Below are positions 51,484-58,422 of a DNA stretch of 58,422 nucleotides, one piece after another. The stretch lies in contig NZ_QFWV02000004.1 of assembly GCF_003149475.2 (NCBI RefSeq), positions 313,678 through 372,099 on the forward strand. The letters are read 5' to 3'. Numbering within the stretch: position 1 is the first letter of the stretch; each line of letters begins with the position of its first letter. Position numbers and translations under genes: made by a program. Below the pieces are notes generated by a model. It saw only the letters and a program-made list of their open reading frames with translations, did not search any database and was not told the DNA's origin. This stretch comes from Oceaniradius stylonematis. Its GTDB lineage: Bacteria; Pseudomonadota; Alphaproteobacteria; Rhizobiales; Rhizobiaceae.

Positions 51484-51849
51484 TCAGCCCGTCCGGCTGA
51501 TGCAGACAGGCACGATGCCTGAGCGCACCATGCCCAGGCGGCGGGCCGCTTCCTTGGAGACATCGACGATGCGACCGTGTACGAACGGTCCGCGATCGTT
51601 GACCCGCACCGTCACCGAGCGGCCGTTGGCACGGTTGGTCACCTCGATGCGGGTGCCGAAGGGCAGCGACGGATGCGCCGCGGTCATCTTGGCCGGGTCC
51701 ATCATTTCGCCGGACGCCGTGCGCGAGGTCAGCGCATACCAGGATGCCTTGCCGCACTGCTGGGCCGCTTGCGCCGGGGCCGGCGCCGCCAGAGCGCTGA
51801 GAATCATTGCGGCGCAGGCTGCGCCGGTTGCCACTGTCCTGATCGACAT
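51484..51849 (-). CDS. RlpA-like septal/lytic protein (double-psi beta-barrel)
   Basis: A 121-residue exported protein with a signal peptide (TGAACAAMILSALAAPAPAQA) and a single DPBB domain: GKASWYALTSRTASGEMMD, TAAHPSLPFGTRIEV, VRVNDRGPFVHGRIVDVS. Conserved Glu, His and Asp match the lytic transglycosylase RlpA fold. It lacks the SPOR domain that full RlpA uses to bind septal glycans, and has no lipobox. ATG 51849 has AAGGA upstream. It is convergent with the L,D-transpeptidase, a second cell-wall enzyme. Confidence 0.85.
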   Translation of the reverse strand: MSIRTVATGAACAAMILSALAAPAPAQAAQQCGKASWYALTSRTASGEMMDPAKMTAAHPSLPFGTRIEVTNRANGRSVTVRVNDRGPFVHGRIVDVSKEAARRLGMVRSGIVPVCISRTG

Positions 51850-51891
51850 CAATCGTCCTTCCGTCACGATGGACGCGCCCGATGGCAGCGA

Positions 51892-52779
51892 TCAGGTGGA
51901 CGGCGCCTGCCAGTCGTCGCCGGCCCACATCCGGTCGAATGCCAACCGGTAGTCGGGGTGGGCGAAAACGAAGCCCAACGCCTTGATCGCCGCGTTCGAA
52001 ACGCGCTTGTTCTCGCCGTAAAAGGACCGGGCCATGGGCGACAATGTGGCGGTCTCGAAGTCGATTTCCGGCGGCGGATCAACTTTCATGACCGAGGCGG
52101 CATAAGCGACAACGTCCTGCGGCGGCGCCGGCAGGTCGTCGGTGACGTTGAGGATGCCGTCATGTCGGCGCGCGGCGAGGAAGGCCAGCGCGCCGGCGAT
52201 GTCGTCGACGTGGACGCGGTTGAAGACCTGACCGGACTTGACCAGACGTCGCGCCCGACCCGCCGCCAGATTGACGAAGGCGTTGCGACCCGGCCCGTAG
52301 ATTCCCGACAGGCGCAGGATGGACAGCGGCACATTGCGTTCCTTGGCGAAAGCATGCCAGGCCCGTTCGGCGGCGAGCCGCTGGATCGAGCGTTCGGAAA
52401 CGGGGCGCGGTTCGGTGGCTTCGTCCACCCAGCCGCCGTCATGATCGCCGTAAACGCCGACCGTCGACAGATAGGCTATCCACTCAAGATTCGGCGCGGC
52501 AGCGATGGCTTCACGCGCGGCGTGAAGCACCGGATCACCATCGGCATCCGGGGCGATCGAGACGACGATGTCGGTGGCTCGTGCGATCGCATCGCGCAGT
52601 TCGAGGCGGGTGCCGGCGCCATCGAAGATGACAGGCGTCATGCCGAGCCTGCGCAGTTCGCCGGCTTTTGCGGGAGCGCGCGTCGTGCCGAAAACGGTTT
52701 CGCCGGCGGCGGCAAGCCGACGGCCGTAAGCGCGACCCGAAAATCCGGCGCCGAAAATCAATATCGTTCGGTCAGTCAC
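51892..52779 (-). CDS. NAD(P)-dependent epimerase/dehydratase-like protein
   Basis: A 295-residue Rossmann-fold protein of the extended SDR/NAD-dependent epimerase group, similar to YeeZ/SDR family oxidoreductases. It begins [20 protein letters not shown] (GxGxxG) and has [34 protein letters not shown] and [17 protein letters not shown]. The substrate is unknown. It starts at GTG 52779, overlapping queG by eight bases, so the two are coupled. The RlpA-like gene follows after 42 bases on the same strand. Confidence 0.85.
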   Translation of the reverse strand: MTDRTILIFGAGFSGRAYGRRLAAAGETVFGTTRAPAKAGELRRLGMTPVIFDGAGTRLELRDAIARATDIVVSIAPDADGDPVLHAAREAIAAAPNLEWIAYLSTVGVYGDHDGGWVDEATEPRPVSERSIQRLAAERAWHAFAKERNVPLSILRLSGIYGPGRNAFVNLAAGRARRLVKSGQVFNRVHVDDIAGALAFLAARRHDGILNVTDDLPAPPQDVVAYAASVMKVDPPPEIDFETATLSPMARSFYGENKRVSNAAIKALGFVFAHPDYRLAFDRMWAGDDWQAPST

Positions 52780-53938
52780 CGTCCGTTGCTCCAGCATGGA
52801 TCCATTCATCGGCGACATCGCGGTCAGCTTCCCCCGAAAGCCGCGCTGCCGCTTCGTGCGCAATCCGGCCGGGCGCCAGCTGCGCCAGCGCCCAGACCGC
52901 GCCGCCGCGCACGATCGGCTCTGCATCGTCCAGCAGCGCAATGACGTGCGAGATCAGGGTCGGCTGACCACTGTTGCCGGCGGCGATCAGACAGTTGCGC
53001 ACGAAACGGGCGCGGCCGATCCGCTTGACCGGGGAACCGGCAAAGCGCGCACGAAACGCCGCATCGTCCAGGATCAGCAGTTCATCCAGCGGCGGCGTGC
53101 GCATGTCGTCACGAGATTGGAGCTTCGCCTCGCGCGCGGCGCTGGCGAACTTGTTCCACGGGCAGACCGCCAGGCAATCGTCGCAGCCATAGATGCGGTT
53201 GCCGATGGCCTTGCGGAACGGGTGCGGCACCGGTCCCTTGTGCTCGATCGTCAGATAGGAAATGCAGCGTCGCGCATCGAGCTGGTAGGGCGCTGGAAAC
53301 GCGTCGGTCGGGCAGATGTCGAGGCACGCCCGGCATGAGCCGCAATGATCGGTCTCGGCTTCGTCCGCCGGCAGTGCCATGTCGGTGAAGATCGCGCCCA
53401 GAAAGAACCATGATCCGAGATTGCGGCTGACGAGATTGGTGTGCTTGCCCTGCCAGCCGAGCCCGGCCCGTTCGGCCAGCGGCTTTTCCATCACGGGCGC
53501 CGTGTCGACGAAGACCTTGACGTCGGCTCCGGTGCGCGCGGCGAACCGGCCGGCCGCCTGCTTCAGCTTGCCCTTGATGACATCGTGATAATCGCGGTTG
53601 TGGGCGTAGCAGGAAATGGTCGCGCGATCGGTCCGCTCGAGCGCAGCGAGCGGATCGTAGGCATCGCCCGGGCCGTAGCTCATCGCCGCCATGACGATCG
53701 AGCGAGCATCGGGCCAGAGCGTCGTCGGGTCGGCGCGGCGGTCCCGCGTGTCGGCCATCCAGCCCATCGTGCCGTGCCGGCCTGCGTCAAGGAACCGGTC
53801 GAGGCCCTTGGCGGCGCGGTCGATCCGGCCGGCCGGCGCGACGCCGATCGCGTCGAAGCCGAGCGATTGCAGATCGCGCACGATAAATGCGCGCGCCTTT
53901 TTCGGATCGGTCAGGCGGTGGGACAAGGCCGTCGGCAT
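52772..53938 (-). CDS. queG: Epoxyqueuosine reductase
   Basis: A 388-residue cobalamin-dependent iron-sulfur enzyme that reduces epoxyqueuosine to queuosine in tRNA wobble positions. Two [4Fe-4S] cluster motifs are seen: [16 protein letters not shown] and [13 protein letters not shown]. The N-terminal domain ([20 protein letters not shown]) and C-terminal HEAT-like repeats ([20 protein letters not shown]) are as expected. It precedes the epimerase-like gene with an eight-base overlap. Confidence 0.96.
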   Translation of the reverse strand: MPTALSHRLTDPKKARAFIVRDLQSLGFDAIGVAPAGRIDRAAKGLDRFLDAGRHGTMGWMADTRDRRADPTTLWPDARSIVMAAMSYGPGDAYDPLAALERTDRATISCYAHNRDYHDVIKGKLKQAAGRFAARTGADVKVFVDTAPVMEKPLAERAGLGWQGKHTNLVSRNLGSWFFLGAIFTDMALPADEAETDHCGSCRACLDICPTDAFPAPYQLDARRCISYLTIEHKGPVPHPFRKAIGNRIYGCDDCLAVCPWNKFASAAREAKLQSRDDMRTPPLDELLILDDAAFRARFAGSPVKRIGRARFVRNCLIAAGNSGQPTLISHVIALLDDAEPIVRGGAVWALAQLAPGRIAHEAAARLSGEADRDVADEWIHAGATDGD

Positions 53939-53962
53939 GGCGGCACGCTATCCGGCCCGGTC

Positions 53963-54652
53963 TCAGAAATCGAGATCGGCATAGTGCGAAACCGGCGTCA
54001 GGCCGCGCACCCGGTCAGCCAGAAGCGGACGGAAGGAGGGCCGCGATTTCATCCGCGTGTACCAGTCGCGCGCCTGCGGCACCCCGGACCAGTCGATCTC
54101 GCCCATATAGTCGAGGATGGAAACCGCGGCGCCGGCGGCGATGTCGGCGGCGGAAATCGATGGCGCGCCAAGCCAGTCGCGGGTGCCGGCGAGCCAGTTC
54201 AGATAGCGCAGATGCTGCCGGATGTTGGCGCGGGCCGCGCGCATGGCTCCGCTGTCCGGCGCGCCGCCCCCCAGTTCGGCCGGCATTGCCAGCTTGTCGA
54301 TTCGCTCGCGAACGAGCGCGCGGGTGACATCGGCTTCGAGCTTGACGATGAACCAGTCCACCAGGCGCCGCACCTCGGCGCGCTCAAGCGGATAGTCGGG
54401 CATAAGGCGCCGTTCGCGCGCCATGACCCCACGTGTTTCATCGAGGTACTCGGCAATTGGGTGGGCGCCACTGAGCGGGACACCCGCCTCGGCGACGAGG
54501 ACGGGAATGGTCCCGGCCGGGTTCATCGCCAGAAACTCCGGCCGGCGTTCCCATGGACGTTCTTCGTGCAACTGCGCCTCGACGCCATATTCAGCCAGCA
54601 ACAGGCGGACGAACCGGCAGGGCGCCGACATGGGCATATGATGGAGAATCAT
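53963..54652 (-). CDS. Glutathione S-transferase family protein
   Basis: A 229-residue GST. The N-terminal thioredoxin-like domain reads HHMPMSAPCRFVRLLLAEYG, with the Ser/Cys region that binds glutathione, and PLSGAHPIAEYLDETRG carries the glutathione gamma-glutamyl site (normally ES, here GAHPI). The all-helical C-terminal domain follows (LVDWFIVKLEADVTRALV, ISAADIAAGAAVSILDYMG). Substrate is unknown. ATG 54652 fits the family start. It is 24 bases upstream of queG on the same strand. Confidence 0.9.
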   Translation of the reverse strand: MILHHMPMSAPCRFVRLLLAEYGVEAQLHEERPWERRPEFLAMNPAGTIPVLVAEAGVPLSGAHPIAEYLDETRGVMARERRLMPDYPLERAEVRRLVDWFIVKLEADVTRALVRERIDKLAMPAELGGGAPDSGAMRAARANIRQHLRYLNWLAGTRDWLGAPSISAADIAAGAAVSILDYMGEIDWSGVPQARDWYTRMKSRPSFRPLLADRVRGLTPVSHYADLDF

Positions 54653-54724
54653 CTCGGTCTCGCGCGCGGTGCAAAGCGGAAGGGCCAAGTGATACGCACC
54701 GAACCATGGCGGTGCAATGGCGGT

Positions 54725-55669
54725 TCAGCCGGCGAATGCCTCAATCTCCGCAAGCGTCGGCAGGTCGGCCCCGCGCCGGGTGCAGGTCAGCGCCGAGGCC
54801 CTGACGGCGAAGCCGGCCAATTCGGCGATATCGGCATTGCGCGCCTTGCCGGCTCCCACGAGATCGTTCGCCTTCAGGGAATGCAGGCACGCCGCCATGA
54901 AGGTGTCGCCGGCGCCGACAGTGTCGACGACATCGACGGCAATGCCCGGCACGTGCGTCAGCCGTCCGTCGGCCGATCCCGCAATCGCGCCATTGGGCCC
55001 GCGTGTGACGAAGGCGAGATCCGCGCCGGCAACCAGTGCCTGTTCGATGAACCATTCAAGCGGCTTGCCGGGCCATAAAAGCCCGACATCCTCGTCGCTT
55101 GCCTTGACCAGGCCGGCGAGCGGCAGCATTTCGCCGATTCGCTGCCGCCACAGGTCAAGGTCGGCGACAACCATGGTGCGGACGTTGGGGTCGAACGAGA
55201 TGAAGCGGGCATCCGCCTCGCGCCGGGCCAGCGTGCGCAGCGTGTTTCCGGTCGGCTCGAACACGGTCGCGAACGACCCAAGGTGGATCACATCGACATC
55301 GTCGCCGAGCTGATCTGGGATATCCGAGGGTTCCATGGAGCAGTCGGCGGTGCCGTTGCAGTAGATGGAATAGCGCGGATGGCCGTCGGGGCCGGTTTCA
55401 ACGAGCGCCACCGTCGTCAGATTGTCGGTTTCGACGCAGTAGCGGTCCAAAACGCCATTGTCGGCCATGAAGGCACGCAGGCGACGACCGAGCAGGTCCG
55501 TGGAAATCCGTGTGAACAGGCCCGCCGCTGTGCCCATCCGCGACAGGCCAAGCGCGACATTGAGCGGCGAGCCGCCGACGACGCCATCAATCGAAACGCC
55601 GTGGCCGCCCGATGCGTCGGACGGCCTTGCGAACATGTCGAACAGGGCTTCCCCGCAGGTCAGGATCAT
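54725..55669 (-). CDS. PfkB-family carbohydrate kinase (fructokinase-like)
   Basis: A 314-residue sugar kinase. The N-terminal family motif is VVGGSPLNVALGLSRMG and the C-terminal catalytic motif is VDTVGAGDTFMAACL, with the catalytic Asp. Such enzymes phosphorylate fructose or related sugars. Its ATG overlaps the TGA of the Gfo/Idh oxidoreductase (ATGA), so the two are co-translated. The joint context suggests catabolism of a sugar or polyol, with the exact substrate unknown. Confidence 0.9.
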   Translation of the reverse strand: MILTCGEALFDMFARPSDASGGHGVSIDGVVGGSPLNVALGLSRMGTAAGLFTRISTDLLGRRLRAFMADNGVLDRYCVETDNLTTVALVETGPDGHPRYSIYCNGTADCSMEPSDIPDQLGDDVDVIHLGSFATVFEPTGNTLRTLARREADARFISFDPNVRTMVVADLDLWRQRIGEMLPLAGLVKASDEDVGLLWPGKPLEWFIEQALVAGADLAFVTRGPNGAIAGSADGRLTHVPGIAVDVVDTVGAGDTFMAACLHSLKANDLVGAGKARNADIAELAGFAVRASALTCTRRGADLPTLAEIEAFAG

Positions 55670-56775
55670 GATGGCGCGTCCCCCAGATGCACGATCTCGC
55701 CGTTCCGGATCGACCGTTCGGCGGCTTCGCCCATCTCCACCGCGCGCGCCCCGTCCGTCAAGCTCACATCGGGCTTGCCGCCCTCGCGAACGATGCGGGC
55801 AAACTCGCGATGCTGGTAGAAGGTACCGCCATGATGGTCGCCGGCGGCGAGCACCTGATCGTCCACATGGATTTCCTCGCGCAACGGCGCCTTGTCCGCG
55901 CGTGGGGAAATCACGATTTCCGAGGCGCGTTCGCCGCCGCCCGGCCAGAAACGCGACGGGCCAGGCACCATCGCCTCGATCTTGCCCGCCGAACCGGTCA
56001 CCGAGACGTGCTCCTGCCACCAGGAGCCTTCGGCGAACATGCACAGATCAAGGGATGCGCGCATGCCATTGTCGAAATCGACGATGACGAAGGCGTTGTC
56101 GAGCACGTCGGGGACGCCCTCGTCATGAACCTCGTCGCGATGGTTGAGATCGTGGCCGCCCGAACCGAAGATGCGCACCGGCTCGGCCTGCGTGATCAGC
56201 CGCATCAGATCGAAGAAGTGGCAGCATTTCTCCACCATCGTGCCGCCGGACCGGTGGGAAAAGCGGTTCCAGTTTCCCGGCTTGACCAGAAACGGATAGC
56301 GGTGCTCGACGATCGAGATCATCTTGAGATCGCCTGCGGTGCCGTTGCGCGTTTCCTCGATCAGCCGGGCGACGGGCGGCATGTACCGGTATTCCATCGC
56401 CACCCACACCGGCGCGTGCCGGTTGTGGGCGCGGCGCGCCAGATCGCGCGCCCTTTCGGCCGATGTGGCCGAAGGCTTTTCGAGCAGGATGGGCAGGCCG
56501 GTCGCCAGGGCATCCAGCATGATGTCGTAATGGGTGTCGTTGGGACTGACGACGATCAGCGCGTCGATGGTTTCGGATGATAGCAGTGTTGCGTGATCGG
56601 CGTATGCGGCCACACCGGTCATGCCGGCGGTCTGCGCGGCGGCGAGACCGGCCTGGCGCATCTCGTCACGCGTGTCGGCGATGGCGGCGACGGTCGCGCC
56701 CTCCAGAAGCGCTATGTTGCGGATGTGCTCCTGGCCCATCATGCCGGTGCCGATGACGCCGTAGCGCAGGGTCAT
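55666..56775 (-). CDS. Gfo/Idh/MocA family oxidoreductase
   Basis: A 369-residue NAD(P)-dependent sugar or inositol dehydrogenase-like protein. The Rossmann part has YGVIGTGMMGQEHIRNI and the family signature LLEKPSATSAERARDLAR (EKP motif). The C-terminal substrate domain includes SHRSGGTMVEKCCHFFDLM and FYQHREFARIVREGGKP. It is the first gene of a pair with the PfkB kinase. It is divergent from the SDR gene over a 212-base gap with no other gene in it. Confidence 0.92.
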   Translation of the reverse strand: MTLRYGVIGTGMMGQEHIRNIALLEGATVAAIADTRDEMRQAGLAAAQTAGMTGVAAYADHATLLSSETIDALIVVSPNDTHYDIMLDALATGLPILLEKPSATSAERARDLARRAHNRHAPVWVAMEYRYMPPVARLIEETRNGTAGDLKMISIVEHRYPFLVKPGNWNRFSHRSGGTMVEKCCHFFDLMRLITQAEPVRIFGSGGHDLNHRDEVHDEGVPDVLDNAFVIVDFDNGMRASLDLCMFAEGSWWQEHVSVTGSAGKIEAMVPGPSRFWPGGGERASEIVISPRADKAPLREEIHVDDQVLAAGDHHGGTFYQHREFARIVREGGKPDVSLTDGARAVEMGEAAERSIRNGEIVHLGDAPS

Positions 56776-56987
56776 GCGTTTCGTCCCAACTGGCCCGCGT
56801 CATTGCTCGCACGACGCCGCTTGTCCCAAGTGAAAGGCGAAATCCGCCCTAGCGCGCGCTTCGGCGAGCAGCAAGACAATTGTGGTTGAATGATGGAGGA
56901 ATTTGCACCGGCCAACGGGAAGCCGGGGGCGCTTGCAGCGGCCAGTCCACCATGCCAATACCGATTTCAACGGTCGGGGAGGACAAT

Positions 56988-57767
56988 GTGACACAACAAG
57001 ACGGCAATGTGGCGATGATCACCGGCGCCGCACGGGGTATCGGACTGGCGACCGCCAAGCGGTTTCTGGCCGAGGGCTGGCATGTGGTCATGATCGACCG
57101 GTTGGGCGACCTGCTGCAGAAAGAGGCGCGGGCACTCGGCAGCAACCGCGCCCATCCGATCGTGTGCGATGTGTCCATGCCCGATCAGGTCGCGTCGGCG
57201 GTGGCGGAGACGCTTGATGCGCCGGGCCGGATCGACGCGCTCGTCAACAATGCGGGCATTGCCGAGTTCGCGCCGCTGCTCGAGACGAGCTTTGAGACAT
57301 GGACGGAGGTGATGGCGACCAATCTGAACGGCCCGTTCCTGATGACACAGGCGGTCGCTCCCCACATGGTGGCCGCCGGGCGCGGCGGCGCGGTGGTCAA
57401 CGTCACCTCGATCTCGGGCATTCGCGCATCTACCATGCGCGTTGCCTATGGCACGTCCAAGGCCGGGCTGGCCCACCTGACCAAGCAATATGCGGCCGAA
57501 CTGGGCGATTACGGTATTCGGGTCAATGGCGTGGCGCCGGGACCGGTGGAAACCGCCATGGCCGCCAAGGTGCACACGCCGGAAATCCGGCAGTCCTATT
57601 ACGACCACATGCCGCTGCCGCGCCACGCCGCCGAGAGCGAGATCGCCAGCGTGATCTGGTTTCTCTGTTCACCCGATTCGGCGTTCGTCACCGGCCAGAT
57701 CATCGCCGCCGACGGCGGCTTTGCGGCCACGGGCGTCGGCCTGCCGGATCTGCCGGCGCGGGGATGA
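56988..57767 (+). CDS. Short-chain dehydrogenase/reductase (SDR)
   Basis: A 259-residue classical SDR. Cofactor motif TGAARGIG, NNAGIA, catalytic Ser in VTSISG and YGTSK (Tyr and Lys) are all present, and the C-terminal VTGQIIAADGGF is typical. It oxidises or reduces an alcohol or sugar of unknown identity. GTG 56988 has GGGGAGGA directly upstream and is preferred over ATG 56952. Its neighbours (Gfo/Idh oxidoreductase, PfkB kinase) suggest sugar metabolism, and a convergent TetR gene follows. Confidence 0.9.
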   Translation: MTQQDGNVAMITGAARGIGLATAKRFLAEGWHVVMIDRLGDLLQKEARALGSNRAHPIVCDVSMPDQVASAVAETLDAPGRIDALVNNAGIAEFAPLLETSFETWTEVMATNLNGPFLMTQAVAPHMVAAGRGGAVVNVTSISGIRASTMRVAYGTSKAGLAHLTKQYAAELGDYGIRVNGVAPGPVETAMAAKVHTPEIRQSYYDHMPLPRHAAESEIASVIWFLCSPDSAFVTGQIIAADGGFAATGVGLPDLPARG

Positions 57768-57773
57768 CGGCGA

Positions 57774-58379
57774 TCAAGTCCCAAAGAGACGCGTGATGCC
57801 GCCGACGGCACGCATTGCCCGTGTACGGATCGCATCATCGGGCAGCGGCCCGATCGCGCCCGTTGCGCGGCGGATCTGCAGGTCGCCGATGAGCAAGGCG
57901 ACATAGGTCTCGGCCACCTCGCCGGCATCGTCGAAAGCCAGAAGTCCCCTGTCGCGCGCCCGACCAAGCAGTTCCGCGATCAATGGCACGACCGCCTCGC
58001 GCCCCGATTCGGCCAGCGCCGGGCCCAGCGTCGCGGTGTCATGGACATCGCCGACCGCAGCGCGGTTGAGGGCGATGGCGCGCTCGCCGGTGACCAGATC
58101 AAGAAGCAGCGGGCCGACGGTCGCCAGTGTCTCCAGCGGGTCTGCATCGGCGCCGTCGAGGCGGGTGCGCAGCAATTCGGCCACGTCCCGCGCATTGGCC
58201 TTGACCAAAGCGGCGAACAGGCCCTGCTTGTTGCCGTACCACTTGTAGAGCGTCTCGTTGGACGCACCGGCCCGACGCGCGACCTCCAGCATGGACGTGG
58301 CCTTGTAGCCCTTCTCGATCAGCAGCGCGAAGGCGGCATCCTCGATCGCCGTGCGGCGCCGGTCTGCATAATCGCCCAT
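57774..58379 (-). CDS. TetR family transcriptional regulator
   Basis: A 201-residue TetR-type regulator. The N-terminal HTH runs RRRTAIEDAAFALLIEKGYK and TSMLEVARRAGASNETLYKW, then YGNKQGLFAALV. The C-terminal ligand domain is variable (LALDTV-like segments are not recognisable as a known subfamily). A perfect palindrome lies just upstream at 58406-58415 and may be its operator. Targets outside the window cannot be judged. Confidence 0.92.
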   Translation of the reverse strand: MGDYADRRRTAIEDAAFALLIEKGYKATSMLEVARRAGASNETLYKWYGNKQGLFAALVKANARDVAELLRTRLDGADADPLETLATVGPLLLDLVTGERAIALNRAAVGDVHDTATLGPALAESGREAVVPLIAELLGRARDRGLLAFDDAGEVAETYVALLIGDLQIRRATGAIGPLPDDAIRTRAMRAVGGITRLFGT

Positions 58380-58405
58380 GGCGGTCTGTCCCTTACCAAA
58401 GTTTC

Positions 58406-58415
58406 ATTTGCAAAT
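58406..58415. promoter_or_regulatory. Palindrome upstream of the TetR gene, possible operator
   Basis: ATTTGCAAAT is a perfect ten-base palindrome 27 bases before the TetR ATG, in AT-rich sequence at the right edge of the window. Position and symmetry suit autoregulation, but the window ends seven bases later and a longer dyad cannot be judged. Confidence 0.35.
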
Positions 58416-58422
58416 TTCCGTA

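Overview
This 58.4 kb window is GC-rich, densely coded chromosomal DNA from an alphaproteobacterium, most likely of the order Hyphomicrobiales (Rhizobiales). The order rph-rdgB-hemW-rsmI-yraN-gshB-comM at the left edge and ubiE-ubiB-coaBC further on is typical of that order, as are a Tat-exported SorAB sulfite dehydrogenase, a PHO-box-preceded ugpBAEC operon and a LysR/DUF1127 divergent pair. A good match to BciA (8-vinyl reductase of bacteriochlorophyll synthesis) hints that the organism or its ancestors were aerobic anoxygenic phototrophs. I see no phage, transposase, plasmid gene or CRISPR array.

Layout. 0-6 kb: housekeeping genes on + (rph end, rdgB, hemW, rsmI, yraN, gshB, comM), several overlapping. 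6-7.7 kb: lysE-type exporter, dut and a small unknown on -. 7.7-11 kb: prfC, then a Tat-exported nitroreductase-like gene and a marR gene on -, behind a promoter carrying two near-identical palindromes. 11.3-14.8 kb: 1-Cys peroxiredoxin, sorA-sorB and a convergent pirin. 15-18.8 kb: ubiE-ubiB-coaBC on -, where coaBC carries an extra N-terminal FitA-like ribbon-helix-helix domain and is preceded by a cluster of ATTGC/GCAAT half-sites. 19-28.3 kb: nucleoside salvage and uptake (add and upp on +; ABC ATPase, an unknown exported protein, two permeases, cdd, punA and deoA as one compact - operon). The matching type of binding protein lies apart at 40.2 kb.

28.5-35.6 kb: slyX, an SLC13-type transporter, and a ugpB-A-E-C operon on - that ends in a coupled DUF1868 2H-phosphoesterase gene in the position where ugpQ sits in E. 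coli. A PHO box precedes ugpB. 36-39.2 kb: a sulfur module on + (secreted two-domain sulfurtransferase, YeeE/YedE transporter, a small exported Pro/Ala/Cys peptide and a DUF6969 protein), the last three with 4-base overlaps. 39.2-39.6 kb: tRNA-Ser(GGA) with a truncated second copy of its 5' part and several hairpins. 39.7-46.4 kb: small membrane protein, BMP-type binding protein, nitrilase-fold hydrolase, bciA, DUF1127/LysR pair and a cNMP-domain flavoprotein. 46.4-58.4 kb: polA, L,D-transpeptidase, RlpA-like protein, NAD-epimerase-like protein, queG, GST, PfkB kinase, Gfo/Idh oxidoreductase, SDR and TetR.

The parts most worth following up are the RHH-CoaBC fusion with its half-site cluster (a possible self-regulating CoA biosynthetic enzyme), the sulfur module with the Pro-Cys-Ala peptide and DUF6969, the 2H-phosphoesterase in the ugp operon, the tRNA-Ser 5' duplication, and the marR gene that appears to start with CTG.
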